Source of the DNA: Siphonodentalium dalli
Lineage: Eukaryota; Mollusca; Scaphopoda; Gadilida; Siphonodentaliidae
Assembly: GCA_032622095.1 (NCBI GenBank)
Contig: CP136065.1
Span: forward strand, 156,367,577 to 156,431,576
DNA: 64,000 nucleotides
Direction of reading: 5' to 3'
Position 1 is the stretch's first letter. Every line of letters begins with the position of its first letter. The notes beneath the pieces were generated by a model. The model was not told where the DNA came from, did not search any database, and worked only from the letters and a program-made list of their open reading frames with translations. The position numbers and the translations under genes are program-made. Of the stretch, positions 12,632-22,420 are shown one piece after another.

Positions 12632-12889
12632 ATCCTTTCTACACCTAAAGTGACACGGAACACTCCGCTGAGGAGTTTAGAACAGAATGCTAAAAAAAAA
12701 TATTTTCATACATTTTATACCAAAGAGTCAGAAAACAGCAGCATTGTTATGAACGAATTATATGCTGCGTAAATACTCGTCAACAGAAGGATATTAAAAT
12801 ATGTATAGTTTTGTTCATATGCCAAACATAATCAGCGCGTAAATATTATATTGTCGTCAAGACGTACGACGGTGTACGTAAAGAACAGC
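12632..12889. other. Short anonymous spacer
   Basis: Nothing recognised; an imperfect hairpin of GTACGAC type lies near 12862-12880. Confidence 0.3.
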
Positions 12890-13253
12890 CTGCTCGTGTT
12901 ACAAAAGTTTTTCTTCTGTTTGCATAACACAGCGCAATTCTATTGGTTAATCACACACAAATGATATAAACGCTCATTATTATTTCCATGTCAGGGAAAC
13001 AGTAACAAATAACGCTCTTTATGATTACCATATCCGGATCTAAACAAATGTCAGGTTCTGTCACGTTTTTTGATTTTGTTTACATAACAAAGGAAAAACA
13101 TTTGACAATAACATACTGTTTATGCCATATTTCTGATTGGTATAAGAAAAAATTATGTCTATACGTATACTTTACTGTTCTTTCTGTTTATGACGGTTTT
13201 TGACTGAGCTGAATATTTTAACAGCATACCCGCCGCCAACGCCGCCCGTTTCT
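12890..13253 (-). mobile_element. TTAA-1 MITE, copy with unclear left end
   Basis: The words TTTTGTTTACATAACAAAGG, CATACTGTTTATGCC, CTGATTGGTATAAGAA and the end ACCCGCCGCCAACGCC match the inverted arms of the copies at 33757 and 42985. TTAA follows at 13254-13257. Its other end is not clear. Confidence 0.65.
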
Positions 13254-13332
13254 TTAAACGTTGTTATCTCTGAAATGGTACAGTCGGTGTGACTGGAATT
13301 TACTGGTGTACCAGTACAGTACTAGTCATTGG

Positions 13333-13602
13333 AGACCTTTCGCAAAATCACGAATACGATTACGGATATGGAAACATCCTGCCAGTATACGGCCAAAATC
13401 CGATCTTTACGCATGGGGGATCTTATGTGAGACGAAATATACCCCATGCAGTTTAATTATGTGCAGACGTGTCAATGATGTGCCACCTGTCCTGCTTGGA
13501 GACACTCTAGCATTATCCGTGTGGTGTATTACACACGGATAAGAACATGATATCTGAAAGAGAGACACATTAATTTTTCCATTAAATATATGTGTAACTG
13601 AA
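13333..13602 (+). repeat. Rep-J repeat, fuller copy
   Basis: Begins GAGACCTTTCGCAAAATCAC. Bases 13333-13502 are the inverse of 18275-18455. Bases 13502-13602 match 17672-17780 in direct orientation and include a hairpin with stem ATCCGTGTG and CACACGGAT. The two parts are thus rearranged relative to each other in different copies. Confidence 0.6.
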
Positions 13603-13620
13603 TAGAGTGGGCCAAATATA

Positions 13621-14410
13621 GTCTGGTCGATAAAAGGTTTGACCTAGAAAAAAATTGCACTAAGTTGGTTTGTATACCACTTTGAAGAGGAAGCTCTCCT
13701 CTATAACATATCCAAAATCCGCTAAAATCCGCTAAAATCCGCTTTGAGAATTTTTTTGTAAATCAAGATGGCGTCCAAGATGGCTGCCATTTTCCTATAA
13801 GTCAGCTTGATGCAATTATAGTGAGAACCTCTTGTCATAAGTATACACATGTATACATTTTAATGAAGCTAAGACATCACGCCACCTTTATGTGCCTGTA
13901 TGGAACTCCCCGTCCAAGATGGCCGCCAAAATGGCGACCGGAATTGGAGTTTTTACTTTTTTTACTAATATCTTTAAGATAAGTTTCTGTGGTTTGGAAC
14001 TGGTTGAGAATTGTGACTTTATTTTGTATTTAGCATGTTAACTGACAATTGGAGCAATGAAATAAGCTGTTCGTGTGGCCCACACCCCTTCCGATAACTC
14101 AAAAATTCGATTTTACAAAACGCGGTATAACATTTCACAAAGATCCCCAATATTGTAATCATATTTCACCATGAAGTGGGAAGAACTGTGCAATGTAAGT
14201 GATCCATTCTATATCTTATTGATATTCGAACTCAATGGTACCAAAATTGTCACTTTGGCTCAAAATGGCTGCCAAAATGGCCGCCAAAATATGGAAAATG
14301 GTAATTATTATCCCAGCGTGCCATGCAACCGCTTACAAGTTGTGATGATGCACACAATTGACTATTCTGTCTCATATAGCTTGAGTACTAACATTGCTGA
14401 TGCACCTTAG
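13621..14410 (+). repeat. Rep-A foldback element, copy 4
   Basis: Starts GTCTGGTCGATAAA. Shows a triplicated AAAATCCGCT word, CAAGATGGCGTCCAAGATGG, then GTCCAAGATGGCCGCCAAAA, the AACGCGGTATAACATTTCAC block and the core. It ends at GATGCACCTTAG before the second arm. This is the best preserved left arm of the family. Confidence 0.75.
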
Positions 14411-14868
14411 GTATTTGTTACTGATTGTTTATTTACTCAATGCCACAATTAAGTGGCGAATACAGAGTACTAGTTGATTAACATATATACATATATTTAC
14501 AAAAGGGGGCCGCTCGCGAAAATAAACATTTGTCTCGCTCACTCATGACATATTTTTCGGTATCCACTCAAAAAACACTAGATATTCTTTTTATTATACG
14601 CATTTCCAAAGAAATTCACCATTTACGACGTTAAATGATCCCACAATCGTCTTCAATCGATGCATAATTTTTGAAGCCATCAGCTGCATGATCGATGCCT
14701 GTTCACGCAATGCTACTTCACCATCCGCAGAATAAAAAATATAGTTCCCGTATTCTTACCTTTATTTTCCCCATAAATATGTCGAATTTCAACATAAACT
14801 AGATTTTAATTATAACTGTAATATCAGTGAATATAATATAAATTAGAATATCACAATGGGCAGTGTTC
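14411..14868. other. Anonymous AT-rich DNA
   Basis: No gene or shared repeat recognised. Confidence 0.4.
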
Positions 14869-14869
14869 A

Positions 14870-14990
14870 CGCTGTCGGTAGCCAAATTAGCCAATGGCTA
14901 ATCTTTTTTCGAATTTGGCTAATAAACATTTCATTTGGCTAAACTTTTGGCTAAACATTTTTTTTACCCCAAATGGAGACTGAAAGCATG
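14870..14990 (+). repeat. hAT-like terminus with TTTGGCTAA subterminal motifs
   Basis: CAGTGTTCACGCTG is followed by several TTTGGCTAA or AATGGCTAA words. A CAGTG start plus clustered short motifs resembles hAT ends. Bases 14932-14986 repeat in the same orientation at 16634-16682, so this is not a simple TIR pair. No transposase frame nearby. Confidence 0.4.
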
Positions 14991-15240
14991 GAGTCAGAAA
15001 GCTAATTCATAAAAGCGCTCAATAGATCGACATTCAAGACGAAGTTAGGTGACGAAAGTATTTCATTAATTTCGTACTTATGAAATATCGTTCCGTAACA
15101 GCAAAAGGTAAGCTCTAACATTTAGTGTACAGTGAACATATTTTTATTTCCAAATCTAACATAAATTTTGGCAAGTGGGTTTTCAATTCTGTGATGTGAA
15201 CGATCTAGTCCGAAAATATCGAAAGTGGGAATATATTGCC

Positions 15241-15294
15241 GACTGTACAAAGGGAAACCCGATCGCGGACAGTACAAAGGGAAACCCGATCGAC
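15241..15294 (+). repeat. 27-bp tandem duplication
   Basis: Two adjacent copies of a unit containing GTACAAAGGGAAACCCGATC, differing at few bases. Confidence 0.8.
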
Positions 15295-15371
15295 AACTCT
15301 GTCAACCAAGCGATCACACAGTGATATGCAATCATCTTTAGTTTTCACAAGACGGACATTCAAAGAGGCAT

Positions 15372-15877
15372 GTTCAGTTCAGTTCAATGTTTATTTACTC
15401 AAATCACAGTATGTAAAGCAAGAGACATTTATAATTATATAGTGCATGGCATGTCATTGGTGTAATAATCAAAGTCGACAACAACAAAAATGGTTGTGAT
15501 AAAAACGTATTCTATACGCACATAGTGTGCGAATGGGATGGTGGGGTTGATAAGGTCAGCGGTGATCCAAAATACTTTCGAAGATTTTTGATAAATCCGC
15601 ATAGCTTATAAAAGCATACATTGTTTTTTGGGTTCATTATATTTATGAAATTATGAAAAAAAAATTGTTCTGTCAAGTGTAAGGGTAAAAATCGTCTCCG
15701 GAGTGAGTTCAACTGGTTACAATCCATTATGTAGTGATATTCATTCCCTATTTCGCTCTTATTACACAGCGTGCATGTTCTCATTTGGTAATCAATCTTG
15801 TCCCATGATCCAGTTTCTACGGGGAGGTGATGATTTGAACATCTGAATTTAGCTAAAATAACTGCTTGTTTTGGACA
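15372..15877 (-). pseudogene. 5'-truncated non-LTR retrotransposon, ORF2 C-terminus and 3' tail
   Basis: On the minus strand an open frame runs from 15877 down to a stop at 15512-15514, about 121 codons. It reads through KFRCSNHHLPVETGSW and then CTLCNKSEIGNEYHYIMDC, a Cys-x2-Cys...His-x4-Cys pattern typical of the end of LINE ORF2 proteins after the reverse transcriptase. A stop precedes it, so the polymerase and endonuclease parts are gone. The 3' UTR runs to 15372 and ends in AATAAACATTGAACTGAACT, that is, a short tandem 3' tail instead of poly(A), as in CR1/L2-type elements. The clade call is an inference; LINE origin is firm. Confidence 0.8.
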
Positions 15878-16569
15878 TTAAACCGACCGTGGTTGAATCA
15901 TGACAATGTGAAGAAAGCAATATTTTGTAAAGTGTGCATTGACGCTGGTATACAAGCAATTAGTTCGTAACAGGCTGTTTTAATCTGGAGAAAAATTACG
16001 TCATTCTGCACAAAACAGCAAAAGGTTATTATTTTACATTTAATCCCCTAATCCCCCATTGTCTGTCTGGTCACTCATGGGACTCCCGCACAATGCATGT
16101 TTATGATGACATTGTATTTATGTCGGTCGAGGTTTATGAGCACCAAGTGTAAGACAATAGCTTAATCAGCCAAATGTGAATCACGACAGATATTTTGTGG
16201 CTATTTGTCGTCAATACCGATACGGACAAAATAATATGCATGCTTTTATGACAGATTGTAATTTGATAATGGCGCAACAATATTAAGTTATTAGTTTCCA
16301 GATGTCACTTAGATATTTTCGCAAGGATAAATATTTAATGATTTAAAAAAAGATATTGATATAAAACAAAAAAATAATGACATTAAGAAGGACAATCCCG
16401 GGTTACCCCCCCCCCCCCAATCACTCTTTCACATAAAGATTAATAAATTAATGATATATATAAAAATACTTCTAGTTCATACAAATTATTTAAATTGTTG
16501 TGTATTTTACCTGTGTCTGTTAGATTTTACGTTTTAGTCATTAATTGTGAAGTGACCAGAAAACGATGA
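15878..16569. other. Anonymous DNA with a poly(C) tract
   Basis: No gene recognised. A 13-base C run occupies about 16406-16418. Confidence 0.4.
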
Positions 16570-16682
16570 TTTAATTTGGCCAAAGTTTGTTTTAATTTGG
16601 CCAAAAAACATTTGGCTAAAGTTTTTTTCATTTGGCTAATAAAATTTTCATTTGGCTAAACTTTTGGCTAAATTTGAGGTGT
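16570..16682 (+). repeat. TTTGGCTAA cluster, second copy of the hAT-like end
   Basis: Six TTTGGCTAA or TTTGGCCAA words. The last about 50 bases match 14932-14986 in direct orientation. A separate CAGTGTTCACGCTG word, also in direct orientation, lies at about 16933. Confidence 0.4.
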
Positions 16683-16760
16683 ATATATATATGCGAGTCT
16701 CCCATATAGGGAGCATCGCCATCGCATATATCAGATAATACATTTTATTATACGCTCAAC
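16683..16760. repeat. TTAA-3 MITE internal fragment
   Basis: TATATGCGAGTCTCCCATAT and AGATAATACATT match the interior of the TTAA-3 copies at 6.2 and 54.1 kb. Confidence 0.5.
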
Positions 16761-16984
16761 GGTGAATTATAGAAAAAAACACGTTTAGATATATACATCG
16801 ATATCACCCAGAAGGGGATATAGAAGAATATACTTTCATACTAGCTCGCGCTTGCGACCGATTCACTTGCGTGTACCAATACTGTTTCCGGTTTGTACTG
16901 TTGAAGAAGGACAAATTGAAAGAACCCATTGTCAGTGTTCACGCTGGACCGAAAAAAAATGAACAGTATACAAAAACAATAATC

Positions 16985-17138
16985 TTGCCAAGGATCTCTA
17001 CTCTGCATGCATGGCTATGGCCGTAGAGATCCTATTCCATCAGTACAAGTATGGGACCTTTTTTGGTGTTCTGGTCCATCTGACAGGGAACTTTATAACC
17101 TTGAACAAACAAGGCAGAGAAGATATTGATGTGTTTAA
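16985..17138 (+). repeat. Rep-F arm, left half, split by TTAA-2
   Basis: CTCTACTCTGC..GGCCGTAGAGATCC and ACAGGGAACTTTATAACCTT are the arm words of Rep-F (compare 17.9, 29.2, 46.6 and 48.6 kb). The arm stops at a TTAA where the next element is inserted; a remnant continues after 17629. Confidence 0.65.
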
Positions 17139-17625
17139 AGGCCCACTTAATTTTTTTCGAGTCACCGATTATATTTTATGGTTGCTTGATATACGATTTT
17201 AATAACAATCTATGCCATAACATATTATTAAAATACTATAATTCGACACCATTTGAAACGTTTGTGTCTCAGAAGATACCCATAGAGAAATAGAAAACAG
17301 CTGAAATCATAGAAAGATCCCCCCGTTATGCCTCCCAGAATGCAACATAATTCAAACTAAAATGATTTCCAATGGAAGGAGAATAACTCTTTCTTTAAGA
17401 TACAGAGTTATTCCCGCTCCATTGAAAATAATACACTTTGCACTACAAAACAGATGAAACTTAAGCACAACAACACGTCGGTAACTCAACAAAACAACAT
17501 GTTCACAGTTTATTACACCGGAAAAGTTGACAATACAATGTTTGGAAGCTTCCTCTTTCAAATGTTATATACTATGGCATATATTTGATATATGTGATCT
17601 GAGGGTTCGAAAATGAAGTGGGCCT
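17139..17625 (+). mobile_element. TTAA-2 MITE inserted in Rep-F
   Basis: A 487-base element with termini AGGCCCACTTAATTTT and the inverse TTCGAAAATGAAGTGGGCCT. TTAA borders the left side (17135-17138); the right border reads ATAA. It is the inverse-oriented relative of the copy at 56617-57049 (shared TGTCTCAGAAGAT, GCTTCCTCTTTCAAATG). No coding frame. Confidence 0.75.
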
Positions 17626-17671
17626 ATAACATTTTTTCCTCACTAATCTAATTCACGGTATAAGGGTACGC

Positions 17672-17900
17672 TCTAACATCATTCGTGTGGCGTAGAACAC
17701 ACGGATAAGAACATGGGATATAAAAGAGACACACATTACTTATTCCATCATATATATGTGTAATTGAATATAGTGTGGCATATGCCGTGTCACTAATTAA
17801 GCATCGTAGTAAATTGTTATTGTATCTACCTTACTAGAACAATATATATCCTATCCGTAATCGTAATAGTGATTTTGCGAAAGTCTCTATTAATATCTCA
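17672..17900 (-). repeat. Rep-J repeat
   Basis: Shares the ATTCGTGTGG..CACACGGAT hairpin and GAACATG..AGAGACACA words with 13.5 kb. It ends in the inverse of the Rep-J terminal motif (GTGATTTTGCGAAAGTCTCT). Confidence 0.6.
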
Positions 17901-17904
17901 GTCA

Positions 17905-18270
17905 CGGGAACTAGATCATGCCACGAATATCTACTCCAGCTATATATATACGCCCGTATAGGGATCATATTCCATCAGTACAAAACTTGGGAACTGTTTG
18001 ATGTTGTGACAGGGAAATTTATAACATTGAAAGAAAAAAACAGAGCAGGTGATATATTTTTCATAGTTAGTACCTGTTCCATAAAAATGTAGTTCACTGT
18101 AGGTGAAGGTCACAATTGGGATTTGCACGATTTAAGTGACTTTGTGAGAGATTTTGCTTTGCATCGCTTACAATCATGGAATTTCTCCTGGGTAATTATA
18201 AATCTATGATTATTGCGATATCGGCTCAAAAAATTAACCAAACAGCATGCAATCTCGAGCTGGGACCCCC
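17905..18270 (+). repeat. Rep-F element, arm plus core
   Basis: Arm words GATCATATTCCATCAGTACA and TAGTACCTGTTCCAT lead into the core CTTACAATCATGGAATTTCT and GATATCGGCTCA. The inverted second arm is replaced by Rep-J. This copy shows the uninterrupted arm-core junction that is split by insertions at 46.7-48.4 kb. Confidence 0.65.
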
Positions 18271-18274
18271 AAGC

Positions 18275-18460
18275 AGGACCGGTGGCACACCCTTGACACA
18301 TTTGCAAATAAATAAACTGAGTGGGGTATATTTCGTCTCACATAAGAACCCGCCTGCATGCGTAAAGATCGAATTGTGGCCGTGTACTGGCAGGATATTG
18401 TCCATATCGGTAATCGTATTCGTGATTTTGCGAAAGGTCTCTAATCAGACATTGTGTACA
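18275..18460 (-). repeat. Rep-J repeat, inverse of 13333-13502
   Basis: Words GGTGGCACACCCTTGACACA, GTATATTTCGTCTCACATAA and the terminal GTGATTTTGCGAAAGGTCTC are the inverse of the 13.3 kb copy. A 97-residue frame over it is a shadow. Confidence 0.65.
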
Positions 18461-18751
18461 ACATACTAATACCAGTGTAATTACACATTAGTCTCGTACA
18501 TTACATGTACGTATACTGCACCGACGGACTCGGTGTACGTTTTCTTTCAGTCATATACTATTCAGGGTGGGTTCATCATCGTAACATGTATACTGTCCCA
18601 TATCATGTCCCATGCACTTTTAAAAGGGGATGGTCTTGTTATTCGTCGTGTAATAAATAACTAACAAATGATAGACCCAACACGAGGTATTTCATTACCA
18701 GATATTCAGAATAAAGACTTGCTGATTGCAGAACGGAATTCATTCTCATGC
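18461..18751. other. Anonymous spacer
   Basis: No gene recognised. A short hairpin GCACCGA..TCGGTGT lies near 18518. Confidence 0.35.
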
Positions 18752-18985
18752 ACAGAAGTGCTGATGAGCACGACTGCCTAATTTGCGGGGACCATATTGA
18801 TTTGTGTTAGGGCTTACATTCCGAATTATGTCTGAATATCGTCTGATGAACCCCGAGATATGACAGTCTCGTTTCCGTGTCTCCAACTGACATGTGCTCG
18901 GAAATGTACTGTAAGGCCCAAACACTAACAACACTCATTCGGAGACGAAATTGTCGTTTGTTCCGCGTGCATATATATACACTAC
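18752..18985. repeat. Rep-Q repeat, copy 1
   Basis: From GTGCTGATGAGCACGACTGC to TGTCGTTTGTTCCGCGTGCA. It is matched by 19228-19400 plus 19885-19985. Confidence 0.65.
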
Positions 18986-19227
18986 CAAAAATAATTTCTC
19001 AATATGACCAAAAAAACTTAAAGTGAGAAATTTTCTAGGGAGGATAGCTAGAAAAATATTTCTCAACAATATATTTTTCTAGGTGCAAGAAAAAGTTCAA
19101 GACAATTGTCTAGGGAGAATATCTAGAAAAAATAGAAAATGCAATAAAGCAAGAAAAATTATCTCAAAATTAGAAAACACAATTTCTAGATCAAGAAAGT
19201 ACATGAATACAATTTTTAAGCATTAAG
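18986..19227. repeat. A-rich spacer with repeated TCTAG words
   Basis: Low-complexity sequence with AGAAAAATATTTCTC, TTTCTAGG and ATATCTAGAAAAA repeated in both orientations, lying between two Rep-Q copies. Confidence 0.45.
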
Positions 19228-19985
19228 AAAAATAGTGCTGATGAGCACGACTGCCTAATTTGCGGGGACACTGTTGATTTGTGTTAGGGCTTACATTCCG
19301 AATTATGGCTGAATATCGTCTGACGAATACAGAGATATGATCTCGTTTCCGTGCATGTCTACAACTGACATAAACACATTGGGCTGTCAGAATGATTCTC
19401 TGGAACATGGTGGACTTGGATCAGTCTTACCAAATTACCCAATATATACTTTTCTTTGTTGCACTAGATGAGATGGTTCATATATATATATAATTTTTTT
19501 TTTTGCCGCATTATACTTTGTTTAGTGATGCACCCTCAACCTGGTCGCAACTCCCAACATACATCAGACCATTAACCCAGTAATTTTTCACGCCCCCCCC
19601 CCCCCCTCAGTAATCAAGATTTCACTGAATCATTTATATTTTATAGGATGGACTAAATGACATAGCATATTATTGCTTAGCGTACAACGCCCCATCGTTG
19701 TCCCGTCCGCTCCAAGGGTATAAACATTATAAATACGCCCAACTATATATAATCTCCTTGTCGACTCGCTCGGTGTCTCTCTGACCCTTCTGGGAACGAG
19801 ACAAATCAAAGTGTCGGCACTTGTGTCCAAATCCCAATTATTGTATTGTATTATTTACATATGGCAATAAAATATGTTTAAAGTAACTGACATGTGCGCG
19901 GAAATCTATTGTACGACCCAACACTAACTATACGCATTTGGAGACTAAAATGTCGTTTGTTCCGGATAGCAATCCCGCGTGCACA
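19228..19985. repeat. Rep-Q repeat, copy 2, interrupted
   Basis: The first part (19228-19400) and last part (19885-19985) match copy 1. The 480 bases between have no counterpart there and include a 14-base C run at about 19593-19606, so an insertion is likely. Its borders are not clear enough to name the inserted element. Confidence 0.5.
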
Positions 19986-20283
19986 TACGTATGATATAAG
20001 AAAACATTTTTGCACATTGAAGAGCGTTACATACATTTATCTTAAAAATTGACCATAATGAGATTGGTGATAATAGACGAATGACATCTATACCTAGAAA
20101 TCTATACACATAAAAATCTCTGATCGGATTTAAATAACGTACAAGACCATGTATGGCCTTAAAGAAGACCAGAACACATGTAGGACCACGGACTTTTCTT
20201 TTAATATAGAAGTCCGGTTTCCTATATATGGACATGATTGCGTCCGGGTTTTTGTGTCCTGTTAAGCGTTTTCGTGTGCCATG
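19986..20283. other. Anonymous flank of the large transposon
   Basis: A minus-strand frame of 96 residues (19945-20235) covers this stretch but shows no motif I recognise. Confidence 0.35.
20281..20283. repeat. 3-bp target site duplication, left (ATG)
   Basis: ATG directly precedes TAGTCAGGTGGC at the left end and ATG directly follows the inverse at the right end (23957-23959). Confidence 0.6.
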
Positions 20284-20624
20284 TAGTCAGGTGGCTTAGC
20301 AACAATTTTCAGGATTAACGTTACCGGCCGGACAAAAGTACCAAGTTTGGCATGGAGTTTCTTTTCGACCTATCTATTGATTTTATCCGTGGAACCCACT
20401 TGATCGGTTCCGATTTTCCAAGATGGCGGCCAAAATCCAAGATGGCCGCCAGAAAAAAGAAAATGTCATATATTTGGCTGTAAAAATCGGAAATGAACAA
20501 ATGAGGTGTCAATTCAGGTGTTTCCGGGGTCACTGAAACAGATGCTGGTCATGGCATGTTGCTCGGGTCACCCATTTCCAAGATGGCGGCCAATATAACA
20601 GAAAATACACCTGTTGTCACTGTT
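20284..20624 (+). repeat. Left TIR of the Academ-like element
   Basis: Matches the inverse of 23624-23956 over its length, with a small indel near 20303-20315 and few substitutions. It contains AAGATGGCGGCCAAAATCC, CAAGATGGCCGCC and a third AAGATGGCGGCC near 20580. Confidence 0.9.
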
Positions 20625-20981
20625 CAACCAACTATTCTGCGAAAAGGACTCTTTACTGTGGGCGCTCTTGACAATCTCGATCACAATCCAAGTGCAACAA
20701 CAGCCACGACATCTTTTCATGGCACTGGCATTAGTACATTTCAATTCCCAAGCACGAGGGAACCGGGTGTCATCAGGGAACCTGTCACATTACCGACATC
20801 AAGGGGGCATACTCACTCGCTTCCAGACCATTATGCTTATGTTCCTGTAGTTTCGTTGAAGTTTACAGGTGGTCAGGTACCAGAGAGTAATAGTGAACAT
20901 GTGAAGCTTGACCTGGCAGAAGCAATACGTGAAGAATATGACTGGATAAAACATATAGTCTTCAACATATCAGTTATGTGA
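20556..20981 (+). pseudogene. Transposase-like pseudogene, block 1 (N-proximal)
   Basis: A 141-residue frame. Its first 20 or so residues come from TIR sequence, so the ATG at 20556 is doubtful. From residue 37 on it reads GALDNLDHNPSATTATTSFH, a segment I associate with large uncharacterised proteins common in cnidarian and mollusc genomes and carried by mobile elements. The last residues (after about 20956) belong to a frameshift: the next frame already carries the continuation ETVQDEFTYTWSAYHA. The usual proteins of this kind are much longer upstream, so the N-terminal region is probably deleted. Confidence 0.65.
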
Positions 20982-20985
20982 AACT

Positions 20986-21798
20986 GTGCAAGACGAGTTC
21001 ACGTATACATGGTCTGCTTATCACGCCACCCAACAACAGCCAACATCAGAGCTAACAGCAATATGTGCACTGCTCCCTCTCTTCTATGAAAAATCAGACA
21101 CACCAGCAATGATTAAACATGGCGTGGATGTACATCGGCAGGCAACAGAGTATCTCAACCCAGGACAAATCCCAGTGATTACGTTTGACCAGCCTCTGTT
21201 CACGCTCGCCAAGTACGTACAATGGAAATGGCCAGATCTCTATGGTGAGAAAGTCTATGTAGTTATGATGGGCGGACTGCACATTGAGAAGGCGCTATGG
21301 AACACTGTTAGCGATTTATTAGTTGGGTCAGGTTGGACGACAGCTCTCACTGAATCTGAAGTTGCTTCATCTGGAAAAGCTGATTCATTCCTGAAAGTAT
21401 CACACATTACCAGGACTCGACATGCCCACCAGGTCACTGTTCTTGTTCTTCACAGGCTACTGAATGAAGCATTCAAACAGAGATCTAATGTTGATGAGAG
21501 TTTCAGCAACTGGCTGGAACAAATGTGTAAGAAATCTCCCACGTTCAAGTTCTGGCACATGATCGCACACTATGAGATTCTGATTCTCATATTTGTTACA
21601 GCCCATCGGGAGAGAAACTTCCCATTGTATGTTACTGTATTAGAGGCACTCGTACCATTGTTCTTTGCGTTAGACCATGTGAACTATTCTCGGTGGCTGC
21701 CTGTACACATCAGAGGCATGAAGGCGCTGCCACAAGAGATCAAAGATGAGTTTGAAACTCGGAATCACTGGACAATCGCAAAGTCGTCACACAGATAA
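20986..21798 (+). pseudogene. Transposase-like pseudogene, block 2 (central)
   Basis: A 270-codon block beginning with GTG inside the frame, so the start is not a real initiation site. It follows block 1 after a +1 shift. Visible segments are PVITFDQPLFTLAKY (about residues 63-77), VVMMGGLHIEKALWN (91-105), SEVASSGKADSFLK and TRTRHAHQVTVLVLHRL. The block ends at a TAA (21796-21798) that is plainly an internal nonsense change, because the same frame continues as SAIPIDQAHEQENKVVKASG directly after it. No helicase or DDE motif is evident. Function within the transposase is not known to me. Confidence 0.75.
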
Positions 21799-22408
21799 TC
21801 TGCGATTCCAATAGACCAAGCGCATGAGCAGGAGAATAAAGTGGTGAAAGCATCCGGTGGTGCAGTAGGACTCATTGAGAATCCAGTTGCCTTCAGGCTG
21901 GACCCGAGCTTGCCAGACTTCTGAGACAGTACGAGAACGGATATCTTCATGACGATGATCCTGAAAACCCCGCTAACTTCGAACACCATGAACAGGGACT
22001 TGCAGCACAGAAAACCTTCCAGCGACAGGTTGATAACCTATCTAACACAACACGCCAGATGGGAAATCCCTTCCTGGATGACTTCCCAGAGTTGGTAACT
22101 CTTGATAGTCGTAACTGCGCGAATGAGGCGGTAGTGAATACAATCCGTACACTGGAAGACACAGGCACAAAGAAGTATCAAGAGTATGTGAATACTGTGA
22201 CTCCGTGGATCGGAGTCACACCATACATGATACGATCTCAAATAATTCACCACCCCTGTTCTCAACAAAGCTCAAAGTCAGAACGAAGGGTTGCAAGAAA
22301 GTAAAGGTGCTTGAGAACAATGTGGCACTATTCGGCCAGTTATACATCTCTTTACAAAATAGAGATGGTGACATCAGTGAATTATTTGCACACGAAGTTC
22401 AGTCGTAA
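21799..22408 (+). pseudogene. Transposase-like pseudogene, block 3 (multiply broken)
   Basis: Coding continues but shifts frame. After SAIPIDQAHEQENKVVKASG the frame moves near 21895-21905 to read PELARLLRQYENGYLHDDDP and then GNPFLDDFPELVTLDSRNC. Near 22195-22210 it moves again to IHDTISNNSPPLFSTKLKV and NNVALFGQLYISLQNRDGD. A TAA at 22406-22408 interrupts the last frame, which resumes in block 4. The conserved look of the pieces, despite the breaks, suggests a fairly recent loss of function. Confidence 0.7.
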
Positions 22409-22420
22409 TATGCTGACAAT

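Noticed and set aside
14870-16945. A complete hAT element between two CAGTGTTCACGCTG words
   Set aside because: Both words and both TTTGGCTAA clusters are in direct, not inverted, orientation, so they are not the two ends of one element.
18755-19260. CTGATGAG words as hammerhead ribozyme cores
   Set aside because: The expected GAAA partner and stem arrangement after CTGATGAG are absent in both copies.
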